Source: MFAQ01 sp964592455 (GTDB lineage Bacteria; Patescibacteriota; Microgenomatia; UBA1400; MFAQ01). From it: a stretch of DNA of 11,271 nt. Under the pieces are notes generated by a model. The model was not told the origin of the DNA, did not search any database, and saw only the letters and a list, made by a program, of their open reading frames with translations. A program made the translations under genes and the position numbers. The stretch covers positions 1-11,271 of the forward strand of contig CAZQDQ010000029.1 in the NCBI GenBank assembly GCA_964592455.1. The letters are read 5' to 3'. Below are positions 1 through 5,919 of the stretch, piece after piece; the first letter of the stretch is position 1; the number at the start of each line of letters is the position of its first letter.

Positions 1-113
1 ATGTTGGCTTTATTCTCACCCTCGTGCTAGCCTTGGGTTTGGGTATCGGTTTAGGTAGCAAAGATATTTTCAAAAAAGTCTTCGAGGATTGGTACAAAAA
101 AGTTTCAAAGTAG
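1..113 (+). CDS. C-terminal end of a glycine-rich membrane protein (partial)
   Basis: The frame is open from the window edge (first full codon at position 3) to a TAG at 111-113, giving about 36 residues. They form one hydrophobic helix with a glycine-patterned segment (LALGLGIGLGSKD), followed by a short basic and aromatic tail (EDWYKKVSK). Helix, then G-x-G-x-G-x-G-S/G-K-D, then an amphipathic tail is what I associate with the C-terminal repeat of conserved-TM-helix proteins related to mechanosensitive channels (PF05552-like). That family call is inference from one short segment. The 5' part lies outside the window. No clear terminator follows, and the promoter of the next gene begins about 20 bases downstream. 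Confidence 0.6.
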   Translation, partial: VGFILTLVLALGLGIGLGSKDIFKKVFEDWYKKVSK

Positions 114-134
114 GCACAAAATTGACCCATAACA

Positions 135-163
135 TTGACTTTTGGTGTTCTTGATGATACAAT
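135..163 (+). promoter_or_regulatory. Sigma70-type promoter of the DUF3592-like gene
   Basis: A -35 box TTGACT (135-140) and a -10 box TACAAT (158-163) are separated by exactly 17 bases. Transcription should start near 170, leaving a leader of about 48 nt before the preferred ATG at 218. It is the only promoter in the window with an obvious -35 box. An earlier copy of ATTGAC (121-126) lies 13 bases upstream but has no matching -10. Confidence 0.7.
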
Positions 164-217
164 TAATCATTCAAGTTTTCCTATAAAACTGTAGCTTAAA
201 AAGAAAGGATGGGTTTA

Positions 218-634
218 ATGAGTGTCAGTAAACGCAAACCCTCTTGGATCGTTGTTATTGTCCTGCTATTTTTCGCACTTATGTCAGGATATGGTGACCT
301 TAGATTGGAACAGAGAATCGACAACCTCAGGCGAGAAGGTGTCCACACCACCGCAAATGTAGTTGGTACTACTTATTTCAAAGCCAGCCCCATGACTTCT
401 TGGGTCGAGTTCAAAACCGAGAACGGTGGCACAATCAACACCTCTCTCTACATCGGTCAACTTGCAGAAAGTGACCCTGTTGAGGTTGTCTACGATCCGC
501 TCAACCCCGAGCAGGTTACCTTAGATAGCGACGATCGATTCCCAATCATGTTTGTTCTTGCCTTAGCCCTCATCCTTCTCTGCTTTTTTGAGATATTTGT
601 TGGACTAGAAAATCTCCCAAGCCGGTACGAATAA
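218..634 (+). CDS. Two-TM membrane protein, DUF3592-like
   Basis: This is a protein of 138 residues. TM1 (about residues 9-25) and TM2 (about 109-131) flank a soluble domain of roughly 80 residues, probably extracytoplasmic. The domain has the pattern of DUF3592-type proteins: a G-V-x-T-T-A-N-V-V strand near residue 41, a W-V-E-F-K-T-E-N-G-G strand, then V-E-V-V-Y-D-P-x-N-P-E-Q-V. The function of that family is not known. An ATG also exists at 209, but the purine-rich AAAGGA (204-209) would touch it directly, whereas it sits 8 nt from the ATG at 218, so I prefer 218. The gene appears monocistronic: it has its own promoter, and a terminator hairpin overlaps its stop codon. Family assignment is from pattern only. 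Confidence 0.82.
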   Translation: MSVSKRKPSWIVVIVLLFFALMSGYGDLRLEQRIDNLRREGVHTTANVVGTTYFKASPMTSWVEFKTENGGTINTSLYIGQLAESDPVEVVYDPLNPEQVTLDSDDRFPIMFVLALALILLCFFEIFVGLENLPSRYE

Positions 635-647
635 TACCGGCTTTTTT
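621..647 (+). terminator. Rho-independent terminator overlapping the stop codon
   Basis: A perfect 7-bp stem GCCGGTA (621-627) and TACCGGC (635-641) with a 7-nt loop is followed by six T (642-647). The upstream arm encodes the last residues of the DUF3592-like protein and the loop contains its TAA stop (632-634). Confidence 0.9.
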
Positions 648-652
648 ATCGC

Positions 653-681
653 AAAAAATCCCGCACAAGTCGGGACTTTTT
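653..681 (-). terminator. Terminator for the minus-strand pair, probably bidirectional
   Basis: The stem TCCCG (659-663) / CGGGA (671-675) has a 7-nt loop. Read on the minus strand it is followed directly by six T (complement of the A run 653-658), which suits termination of the DUF5679 transcript. On the plus strand one C and then five T (677-681) follow, so it could also back up the preceding plus-strand terminator. Confidence 0.8.
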
Positions 682-702
682 GAGTTGAAAATCAGGCAGC
701 TT

Positions 703-843
703 TTATTTAGCGCCGATTTTAAACATTTTTGTACCGCAGGCTGGGCAAACAGCTTTTACGGCAGGCTTGCCGTTTTTCATGGTGACTTGCTCAAACTTAT
801 CAACTTCTTTTTTAGCTCTGCATTTTACACAATAGATCTGCAT
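703..843 (-). CDS. DUF5679-type small zinc-ribbon protein
   Basis: The product has 46 residues. Two CxxC knuckles (C5-V-K-C8 near the N terminus, C33-P-A-C36 near the C terminus) form a four-cysteine zinc ribbon, with a basic core containing V-T-M-K-N-G-K-P-A-V between them. This is the pattern I recognise as DUF5679, a tiny family frequent in Patescibacteria and of unknown function; binding to RNA or a ribosomal component is only a guess. The start is well fixed: the near-perfect Shine-Dalgarno AAGGGGGTGA (complement of 853-862) lies 9 nt before the ATG at 843. The gene follows the small TM protein on the same strand with 33 nt between them, and a terminator lies 28 bases past its stop, so the two probably form one operon. 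Confidence 0.9.
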   Translation of the reverse strand: MQIYCVKCRAKKEVDKFEQVTMKNGKPAVKAVCPACGTKMFKIGAK

Positions 844-852
844 TTACTTGGT

Positions 853-863
853 TCACCCCCTTT
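853..863 (-). promoter_or_regulatory. Very strong Shine-Dalgarno of the DUF5679 gene
   Basis: Read on the minus strand, AAGGGGGTGA differs from the ideal AAGGAGGTGA at one base, where G can still wobble-pair with the anti-SD. It lies 9 nt from the ATG and is the strongest ribosome binding site in the window, in contrast to the many genes here with none. Confidence 0.8.
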
Positions 864-876
864 CATATTTGTTAGC

Positions 877-1107
877 CTAGTTTAAATATTGCCATAAGGC
901 TAGTTCCAAGGCTAGAACAAGCATAGTGAGCACAAATGTCTTTGTCAAGTCCGCACGAAAGTATTTACTATCCGCTTTGACCTCTTTTGTAACTGTTTGA
1001 CTAACTTTATTATCTCCAAGCCATTCCTTATTAATCACAAAACCGCCTTCTCTTTGTGTAGAACTTTTTAATTTCTGTTTTTTTGTTCTTCTTATTTTTC
1101 TAACCAT
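877..1107 (-). CDS. Small basic protein with C-terminal TM helix, unknown function
   Basis: This 76-residue protein starts with a highly basic segment (MVRKIRRTKKQKLK), continues through a polar middle of about 35 residues, and ends in a single TM helix (about residues 54-75), so it looks tail-anchored with a cytosolic basic head. I do not recognise a named domain. Similar basic-head, TM-tail proteins occur next to DUF5679 genes in Patescibacteria, as far as I recall. The open frame extends 15 codons further to 1152, but those codons would overlap the divergent DUF4446 promoter and start, and a -10-like TACAAT lies 10 nt before the ATG at 1107, so I chose this start. The gene is probably co-transcribed with the DUF5679 gene. 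A lysine-rich cytosolic face could contact nucleic acid or ribosomes, but that is speculation. Confidence 0.72.
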   Translation of the reverse strand: MVRKIRRTKKQKLKSSTQREGGFVINKEWLGDNKVSQTVTKEVKADSKYFRADLTKTFVLTMLVLALELALWQYLN

Positions 1108-1117
1108 ATTCAAACAA

Positions 1118-1132
1118 ATTGTATAGTAAAAT
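1118..1132. promoter_or_regulatory. Divergent overlapping promoter, DUF4446 operon versus TM-protein/DUF5679 operon
   Basis: Only 32 bp separate the two divergent start codons. On the plus strand TAAAAT (1127-1132, preceded by TATAG) lies 7 nt before the ATG at 1140. On the minus strand TACAAT (1123-1118) lies 10 nt before the ATG at 1107. Neither gene has a Shine-Dalgarno sequence. Both transcripts would have leaders of zero to about five nucleotides. Confidence 0.55.
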
Positions 1133-1139
1133 TTCTCAT

Positions 1140-1592
1140 ATGTCCTTGCCAATTATTCTTTCTGCTCTTAGTTTATTTGGTGTACTAGTTCTATCCTTTC
1201 TTTTTTACAGACTCTCTTCTCACTACGCCAGTTTAACTAAGGATGTCTCCAAAAAAGATCTACTCTCCAGTCTCAACCAACTCATCTCATTATCTAGTCA
1301 AAACTCAGAAAGTATCAGTAAACTCTCCGACAAGCTAAACGACGAAATAACCGAAAACAAAAAACATCTCCAAAAAATAGGTTTCACCAGGTACAACCCA
1401 TTCACAGATACTGGCGGAGACCAAAGTTTTACTCTCGCTTTACTAGATGAAAAAGGAGATGGAATTGTGATAAGCTCTTTACATAGTCGGGAGAATACCC
1501 GTCTTTACGCCAAAAAAGTTGTTTTAGGTCAGGTAGATGGTCAGGCAACTTCTAAGGAAGAACAACAAGTTATCAAGGAAGCACTAAAGTAA
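1140..1592 (+). CDS. DUF4446 family membrane-anchored protein
   Basis: The protein has 150 residues: one N-terminal TM helix (about 4-24), a polar, probably coiled stretch (about 28-82) rich in Ser, Leu, Lys and Asp, and then the diagnostic DUF4446 core. The core reads G-F-T-R-Y-N-P-F, then G-G-D-Q-S-F-T-L-A-L-L-D-E-K-G-D-G, then S-L-H-S-R-E-N-T-R-x-Y-A-K-K. The tail S-K-E-E-Q-Q-V-I-K-E-A matches the usual family ending. The function is unknown. The open frame could begin at a TTG at 1119, but the ATG at 1140 gives a proper signal-anchor start and follows a -10 hexamer by 7 nt, suggesting a leaderless or nearly leaderless mRNA. The stop is followed after 2 nt by the DUF3048 start, so the two genes are almost certainly co-transcribed and their products may act together at the membrane. 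Confidence 0.9.
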   Translation: MSLPIILSALSLFGVLVLSFLFYRLSSHYASLTKDVSKKDLLSSLNQLISLSSQNSESISKLSDKLNDEITENKKHLQKIGFTRYNPFTDTGGDQSFTLALLDEKGDGIVISSLHSRENTRLYAKKVVLGQVDGQATSKEEQQVIKEALK

Positions 1593-1594
1593 TC

Positions 1595-2809
1595 ATGGAA
1601 AATACCAGATTTTTTAATTTTAAGAATATTGCCGTCTTGTTAGTCACCTACCTAGTTTCATTTGGCTTAACCTATGCTTTTTACCCCACCCAACCAGACT
1701 CACCTCTTGTCTCCCCAAATGCCACCGTTGACAAGGATCGGGTCACTGCAGGTTTCAATCAATTTGCAGACAAACCAAAAACAGAAATCTGTCCCATCAA
1801 CGGGGCCTTGTTTAGCAAAGAGGAAAAAGCTCTCTGGGAGCAAAAACGCCCAATTTTAACCATGATCGAAAACTCACTAGACGCCAGGCCACAGTCTGGA
1901 TTAGGCGCGTCAGACATCGTCTACGAGGCGGTCGCAGAGGGGGGCATCACCCGCTTTATGGGTGTATTTTATTGTGGCGCTCAAGCAGACAACGCAAAAG
2001 TTGGCCCAGTTCGTAGTGCTCGCATCTACTTTGTAAATCTTGCCACAGAATACAATACTCCGATCTACATGCACGTCGGCGGGGGCAACTGTAGTAGAGA
2101 TGAAGCTAGTGGTCAATGCACTTCAAACAAAAAAGCCTGGGCTTTGGAGGAACTCCAAAAGTTAGGTTGGAGAAAACCAGGTGGCAACGACTTCGATACT
2201 ATCGGCGATATAGGCAAACCAGTCTTATTCAGGGACGAAGACCGTCTCGGTCGTGATGTCGCTACGGAACACACCATGATGGGGTCGCTTCCAGATGCTT
2301 GGAGGCAGGCTGCCAAACGTGGTTATACCGGAGTTGGCACCGATGGAAAAACCTGGATCTCGGCTTTTAAACCTTGGAAAATAGGTACTCCAGATACTTC
2401 CAAAACCTCACCTGCCACAAATATAAGCTACGAATTCTGGAAAAACTATCCAGACTTCTCTGTCACCTGGAAATATGATCCAACCACCAAAACCTATTTA
2501 AGATCCCAAGGTTCTACCGCTCACATCGACCACGAAACCAAAAAACAACTATCTGCTACCAACGTCATTGTTCAGTTTGCAAAAGAAGAAGGTCCATTAG
2601 ATGATCACAAACATATGTATTACAACGTAATAGGCGAAGGTACTGGTATTTACTTCCACGACGGAGTAGCCCAAGACATCAAATGGAAAAAAACCAAACA
2701 AATGGACCGCACTATCTTTTCTGACAGCGCTGGCAAAGAGATTACCTTTGCCCCTGGCCAGTTCTGGGTAAGTATTTTACCCACAGGCAACAAAGTCATA
2801 TATAATTAG
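1595..2809 (+). CDS. DUF3048 (YerB-like) extracytoplasmic lipoprotein-type or anchored protein
   Basis: The 404-residue protein has an N-terminal uncleaved anchor (about residues 12-29) and no lipobox cysteine just after it. The DUF3048 N-terminal domain follows: R-P-I-L-T-M-I-E-N near 85, A-R-P-Q-S-G-L-G-A-S-D-I-V-Y-E at 97-111, E-G-G-I-T-R-F-M at 115-122, G-P-V-R-S-A-R at 137-143 and an H-V-G-G-G segment near 160. The C-terminal domain includes Y-F-H-D-G-V-A-Q near 355-362 and ends with F-W-V-S-I-L-P. This matches B. subtilis YerB-type proteins, whose biochemical role is not established. Four cysteines outside the membrane (C66, C127, C166, C175) could form disulfides. A purine-rich AAGGAA (1575-1580) lies 14 nt upstream, a long spacing, so coupling to DUF4446 translation is likely. 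Length and both domains look complete. Confidence 0.93.
   Translation: MENTRFFNFKNIAVLLVTYLVSFGLTYAFYPTQPDSPLVSPNATVDKDRVTAGFNQFADKPKTEICPINGALFSKEEKALWEQKRPILTMIENSLDARPQSGLGASDIVYEAVAEGGITRFMGVFYCGAQADNAKVGPVRSARIYFVNLATEYNTPIYMHVGGGNCSRDEASGQCTSNKKAWALEELQKLGWRKPGGNDFDTIGDIGKPVLFRDEDRLGRDVATEHTMMGSLPDAWRQAAKRGYTGVGTDGKTWISAFKPWKIGTPDTSKTSPATNISYEFWKNYPDFSVTWKYDPTTKTYLRSQGSTAHIDHETKKQLSATNVIVQFAKEEGPLDDHKHMYYNVIGEGTGIYFHDGVAQDIKWKKTKQMDRTIFSDSAGKEITFAPGQFWVSILPTGNKVIYN
2801..2806 (+). promoter_or_regulatory. Possible internal -10 element at the end of the DUF3048 gene
   Basis: A perfect TATAAT overlaps the last codons of the DUF3048 gene, with a weak TTTACC (2776-2781) 19 bases upstream. 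It could start a separate transcript for the regulator genes with the hairpin at 2806-2839 in its leader. The -35 match and spacing are poor, so this is tentative. Confidence 0.35.
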
Positions 2810-2839
2810 CCCAGCGTCTCATCTTTTGAGACCAGCTAA
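2806..2839 (+). other. Two-tier hairpin between the DUF3048 and winged-helix genes
   Basis: The inner perfect stem GTCTCA (2816-2821) / TGAGAC (2827-2832) has a 5-nt loop. An outer stem TTAGC (2806-2810) / GCTAA (2835-2839) is separated from it by an asymmetric internal loop. No T run follows, so it is not a standard terminator. It fills nearly all of the intergenic space before the ATG at 2846 and could be an operator or an RNA element acting on that start. Confidence 0.5.
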
Positions 2840-2845
2840 ATTAAT

Positions 2846-3427
2846 ATGGCCAAACTCTCTGATTTAATTATTTCAAAAGTTCGTGTCAAATTGCTTAAAA
2901 TATTTTTAGGCAATGTTCGCGGTTTGTACTATGTCCGCGAGTTAACAAGAATGACCAAAGAAGAAATCAACGCCATTAGAAGAGAGCTGGAAAATCTTCT
3001 TAAAGTTGGTTTACTACAAAGTGAAAAAAGAGGTAACAGACTTTATTATTCAGTAAAAACCAACTACCATCTTTATCCAGAGTTAGTTGCTCTAGTTACC
3101 AAATCTACTGGTGTCGGTAAAATTGTAACCAAAAGCAGAAACAAGCTAGGGTTTGTCAAGTATCTTTTTGTCACCCAAAAACTCGCAAGGGGACTAGAAA
3201 GAAAGTCAGAAGATGTCGATCTGTTAATTGTCGGCAAGATAATTATGCCTCAAGTTGCAGTTTTAACAAAGTCTATCGAAAAACTGTTAAATACAGAAAT
3301 AAATTATTCCTGCATGACCGAAGACGAGTTTAATTACCGTAAAAGTCATCAAGATCCATTTATTACCAAAGTTCTTCTCCAACCAAAAGTTAGGTTAATA
3401 GGAGACGAGATCAATTTACAAAGCTAA
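2846..3427 (+). CDS. Winged-helix protein with degenerate nucleotidyltransferase domain
   Basis: The protein has 193 residues. Residues about 10-72 form a winged helix-turn-helix: helices with Y-Y-V-R-E-L-T-R and I-N-A-I-R-R-E-L-E-N-L-L-K-V-G-L-L, then a wing ending N-R-L-Y-Y-S-V. Residues about 100-190 resemble a minimal nucleotidyltransferase: L-A-R-G, S-E-D-V-D-L-L-I-V-G (D123, D125), T-E-I-N-Y-S-C-M-T-E-D-E-F, and K-V-R-L-I-G-D-E. The Gly-Ser of the usual G-S-x-A-R-G motif is replaced by Gln-Lys (Q111, K112), so catalysis is doubtful although both Asp remain. The combination is common in archaea and Patescibacteria and is usually annotated as a transcriptional regulator. There is no Shine-Dalgarno sequence, and a hairpin lies just upstream. 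The stop overlaps the next start as TAATG, so it is translationally coupled to the AbrB-type gene. Confidence 0.88.
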   Translation: MAKLSDLIISKVRVKLLKIFLGNVRGLYYVRELTRMTKEEINAIRRELENLLKVGLLQSEKRGNRLYYSVKTNYHLYPELVALVTKSTGVGKIVTKSRNKLGFVKYLFVTQKLARGLERKSEDVDLLIVGKIIMPQVAVLTKSIEKLLNTEINYSCMTEDEFNYRKSHQDPFITKVLLQPKVRLIGDEINLQS

Positions 3428-3627
3428 TGCCAAAACAGAAAATTATTCGTATTGGCAACTCATTAGGCGTTACACTTCCTTCAAAGTTTGTTGAAAGGCT
3501 ATCTCTAAAAGTCGGTGACCAGGTAAAATTAGTCTTCCACGACGAGTCTTCACTCCTCCTAGAGTTTCCAGATAGCTCTCAACTCTCACTTATGTCAACC
3601 AGGCCAGAAGACACCGCCAAAAAATAA
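3427..3627 (+). CDS. AbrB/MazE/SpoVT-type DNA-binding protein
   Basis: The 66-residue protein carries a classic swapped-hairpin AbrB domain at residues about 3-46: K-I-I-R-I-G-N-S-L-G-V-T-L-P-S-K-F-V, then L-K-V-G-D-Q-V-K-L-V. The R-I-G-N-S form is closest to MazE-like members. Its C-terminal tail of about 20 residues is polar and probably disordered. In toxin-antitoxin loci such proteins precede a toxin; here no toxin follows, and the next gene is secD, 12 nt downstream. Its start overlaps the stop of the winged-helix gene by one base. Two consecutive predicted DNA-binding proteins suggest a co-regulator pair, perhaps controlling this operon; that is inference. Confidence 0.9.
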   Translation: MPKQKIIRIGNSLGVTLPSKFVERLSLKVGDQVKLVFHDESSLLLEFPDSSQLSLMSTRPEDTAKK

Positions 3628-3628
3628 T

Positions 3629-3634
3629 TATAGA
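3629..3634 (+). promoter_or_regulatory. Possible -10 element just upstream of secD
   Basis: TATAGA lies 5 nt before the ATG at 3640, and there is no Shine-Dalgarno sequence in the 12-nt gap after the AbrB-type stop. The position is close to the -10 to start geometry of the other proposed leaderless genes in this window, but the hexamer is weaker. Confidence 0.35.
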
Positions 3635-3639
3635 TTCAT

Positions 3640-5001
3640 ATGTCTCTTAACAAGCCGCAAAAAAACCTTATTTTCATTACTGTTATTACAGTCATTTCTT
3701 TGTACATTTCCTTACCTACAGATCTAAAGTATTTCAATTTACCAAGACCAAATTTAAAACTAGGCAAAATAGATCTCTCAAAGGAAATCGAAATAAAACA
3801 AGGTCTAGATATCAAAGGCGGTGTACAAGTAGTTCTAGATACAGACATGAGCAAAATCCAGGACTCGGACAAGCAATCAGCCTTAGAGTCACTAAGAGAT
3901 GTTGTCAGTAGAAGGATTGATCTTTTTGGTGTCTCCGAAGTCTCCATCAAAACTCTCCAGAACAATAATCAATACAGACTAAATATCGAGCTCCCAGGTG
4001 TTACTGACTCCAAACAAGCCATCGCTCTAATTGGTGAAACGGCCAACCTGCAATTTGCTTATCCACTATTCAGTGAAACAAAAACAGCTACAGAAGAACC
4101 AAAACTAATCGGTTTCAACCCTGCTGATCTAAGTGGATCAGATTTAAAAAGAGCCCAGGTTACCTTTCAAACCCAAGATAGTCTCCCAGCCGTATCTATA
4201 GAGTTCAACGACGAAGGCACTAAAAAATTTGCACAAATAACCAAAGAAAATATCGGCAAACCTTTAGCTATTCTTTTAGATGGTTATCCAATCACCATGC
4301 CAAATATAGAATCAGAAATACCAAATGGAAAGGCTCTTATTTCTGGCGGATTTAGTTTAGAAGAAGCAAAAGAGCTAGCGATCAAGTTAAATGCTGGTGC
4401 TCTACCCGTTCCCGTTAAGGTTCTAAGCCAAAAAAATATCCCCGCCACTTTGGGTCAGGAGTCTGTTCAGAAGAGTCTCATGGCGGGTGGTATTGGTCTA
4501 CTTTTGGTCATTCTTTTTATGGTTCTATATTACGGCAAATTGGGAATAATCTCGTCAGTTGGATTGGCTCTATATGGTCTTTATACAATTACAATTTATA
4601 AATATTTCGAGGTGGTTCTAAGTTTACCTGGTATCGCCGGCTTCTTACTTTCAGTTGGCATGGCCGTGGACAGTAATATCCTTATTTTCGAGCGCTACAA
4701 AGAAGAAATCAGATCTGGTCGACCGTGGCAAGTTGCCTTAGAGTTAGCTTTTGGCAGAGCATGGGACTCAATTAAAGACGCAAACACCGCCACCATTATT
4801 ACCGGCTTAATTCTCTTCAACCCTCTAAACTGGCCCTTTTTAAATACTTCTGGAGCAGTAAAGGGTTTTGCTCTTACTTTAATTATTGGTATTTTAGTTT
4901 CACTTTTTACTGGCATTGTTGTTACTCGCACCCTTCTTCGTCTTTTTTACAATGGCAAATCTCAGCAAATAAATCCATCGTCATTGCGAGGAACAAAGTG
5001 A
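3640..5001 (+). CDS. secD: Protein translocase subunit SecD
   Basis: SecD is the larger subunit of the SecDF membrane complex that uses the proton-motive force to pull secreted proteins out of SecYEG. The 453-residue protein has TM1 (about 10-26); the conserved K-Q-G-L-D-I-K-G-G-V-Q (53-63); the P1 periplasmic-type domain with S-R-R-I-D-L-F-G-V-S-E at 90-100; and I-S-G-G-F-S-x-x-E-A at 234-243. A membrane domain of five TM helices from about 277 contains G-I-A-G-F-L-L-S-V-G-M-A-V-D-S-N-I-L-I-F-E (331-351) and D-A-N-T-A-T-I-I-T-G (380-389). It is shorter than E. coli SecD, as expected for compact or Gram-positive-like versions. The last residues, S-S-L-R-G-T-K, are encoded by a palindromic repeat element, so the native C terminus has been replaced or extended. 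The start lacks a Shine-Dalgarno sequence. secF follows after 40 nt. Confidence 0.97.
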   Translation: MSLNKPQKNLIFITVITVISLYISLPTDLKYFNLPRPNLKLGKIDLSKEIEIKQGLDIKGGVQVVLDTDMSKIQDSDKQSALESLRDVVSRRIDLFGVSEVSIKTLQNNNQYRLNIELPGVTDSKQAIALIGETANLQFAYPLFSETKTATEEPKLIGFNPADLSGSDLKRAQVTFQTQDSLPAVSIEFNDEGTKKFAQITKENIGKPLAILLDGYPITMPNIESEIPNGKALISGGFSLEEAKELAIKLNAGALPVPVKVLSQKNIPATLGQESVQKSLMAGGIGLLLVILFMVLYYGKLGIISSVGLALYGLYTITIYKYFEVVLSLPGIAGFLLSVGMAVDSNILIFERYKEEIRSGRPWQVALELAFGRAWDSIKDANTATIITGLILFNPLNWPFLNTSGAVKGFALTLIIGILVSLFTGIVVTRTLLRLFYNGKSQQINPSSLRGTK

Positions 5002-5012
5002 CGCGGAAATCT
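4979..5012. repeat. Dispersed palindromic (REP/MITE-like) element at the secD 3' end
   Basis: The element runs CGTCATTGCGAGGA, then ACAAAG, then TGACGCGG, then AAATCT. Its arms CGTCA (4979-4983) and TGACG (4999-5003) pair, extendable to 7 bp with a G-T wobble, around an 11-nt loop. I recognise the string CGTCATTGCGAGGA...GACG..G.AATCT as a widespread dispersed bacterial repeat whose translation often appears as S-L-R-G-x-K at protein ends. Here it encodes the last SecD residues and supplies the TGA stop. Copy number cannot be judged from one window. Confidence 0.7.
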
Positions 5013-5041
5013 ATATAAATAAAACAACAAAACATACAAAC

Positions 5042-5896
5042 ATGAACTGGATGAAATATCGCTCCCTCTACTTTTTACTTTCAAGCCTTATTATTATTCC
5101 TGGAGTCTATTCTCTTATCACTTTTGGTTTAAAACTCTCTATTGAGTTTACAGGTGGCACTCAGGCCGAATTCGACTTACCACAACAAAGAAAACAAGAA
5201 CTGCTTTCGGCTTTATCAGCCAAAAATCCCCAAGTCGTCTTAGATACCGACACTAGTTTCACCTTAAAAATGTCAGAGACAACCGAAGAAGAAATGGCCC
5301 AAATTACCCAAAATCTTGGCACAGCCAGTGGCCAAATAGATTTACAAAGTTTTGAGGTTATTGGACCTGTTTTGGGCCAAGAAACTCTCAAAAAAACCAC
5401 CAACGCCCTTCTCCTTTCTTCTATCATGCTCCTTATCTACATCAGCTATGCTTTTAAGCAGTTCAAATACGGCCTTAGCGCTGTTTTAGCAATGTTACAC
5501 GATACTTTAGTACTGCTAGGTTCTTTCTCCCTTCTAGGGCATTTCGCTGGCGTCGAAGTCGATCTGCTTTTTGTCACCGCCGTGCTTACCATTCTTTCTT
5601 TTTCTGTTCACGATACTATTGTTGTTTACGACCGCATTAGGGAACTAAGTCATAAAATTAAAAACGTTACTTTCGAAGATCTTGTCAACCAGGCTGTTTC
5701 CGAGACTATGGTTAGGTCTCTAAACAACTCACTAACAATCATTTTTATGCTCATTGCCATGTTTCTCATGGGAGGACAGTCGACAAAATATTTTTCGCTT
5801 GCCTTGCTTATTGGTACTGTTACCGGCACTTACTCCAGCACTTTCACTGCCGCCCCGCTCTTGGTAGTCTGGAATAAATTGTTTGAGAAAAAATAA
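5042..5896 (+). CDS. secF: Protein translocase subunit SecF
   Basis: SecF is the partner of SecD in the accessory translocase. The 284-residue protein has TM1 (about 8-29); I-E-F-T-G-G-T (34-40); the short P4 domain; I-G-P-V-L-G-Q-E (107-114); then five TM helices. Conserved family signatures follow: M-L-H-D-T-L-V-L-L-G (151-160), S-V-H-D-T-I-V-V-Y-D-R-I-R-E (188-201) and E-T-M-V-R-S-L-N-N-S-L-T (221-232). The usual N-D-T of the second motif is H-D-T here; the catalytically important Asp is present. Length is normal for a stand-alone SecF. There is no Shine-Dalgarno sequence: the 40-nt gap after secD holds a palindromic repeat and an A-rich leader with TATAAA (5014-5019), which could be a weak promoter. 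SecD and SecF levels may therefore not be tightly coupled by translation. Confidence 0.96.
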   Translation: MNWMKYRSLYFLLSSLIIIPGVYSLITFGLKLSIEFTGGTQAEFDLPQQRKQELLSALSAKNPQVVLDTDTSFTLKMSETTEEEMAQITQNLGTASGQIDLQSFEVIGPVLGQETLKKTTNALLLSSIMLLIYISYAFKQFKYGLSAVLAMLHDTLVLLGSFSLLGHFAGVEVDLLFVTAVLTILSFSVHDTIVVYDRIRELSHKIKNVTFEDLVNQAVSETMVRSLNNSLTIIFMLIAMFLMGGQSTKYFSLALLIGTVTGTYSSTFTAAPLLVVWNKLFEKK

Positions 5897-5919
5897 AGAC
5901 CTAAAAAACTACTTTTCAA

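Noticed and set aside
685..885. Plus-strand open frame of 66 codons
   Set aside because: It is antisense to the DUF5679 gene, which has clear CxxC motifs and a strong Shine-Dalgarno; the plus-strand product has no recognisable pattern.
1119..1139. TTG at 1119 as the DUF4446 start
   Set aside because: It would place the proposed -10 inside the gene and add residues before the signal anchor; the ATG at 1140 fits better.
1108..1152. Start at 1152 for the small minus-strand TM protein
   Set aside because: The extra 15 codons overlap the divergent promoter and the DUF4446 start, and the basic head begins naturally at the ATG at 1107.
3427..3627. MazE-type antitoxin of a toxin-antitoxin pair
   Set aside because: No MazF/PemK-like or other toxin gene is adjacent; the downstream gene is secD and the upstream one is a winged-helix protein.
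4999..5025. TGA of secD read as a sense codon (recoded UGA, as in some Patescibacteria)
   Set aside because: Reading through adds only a few repeat-derived residues before a TAA, conserved SecD sequence has already ended, and no gene here has an internal TGA.
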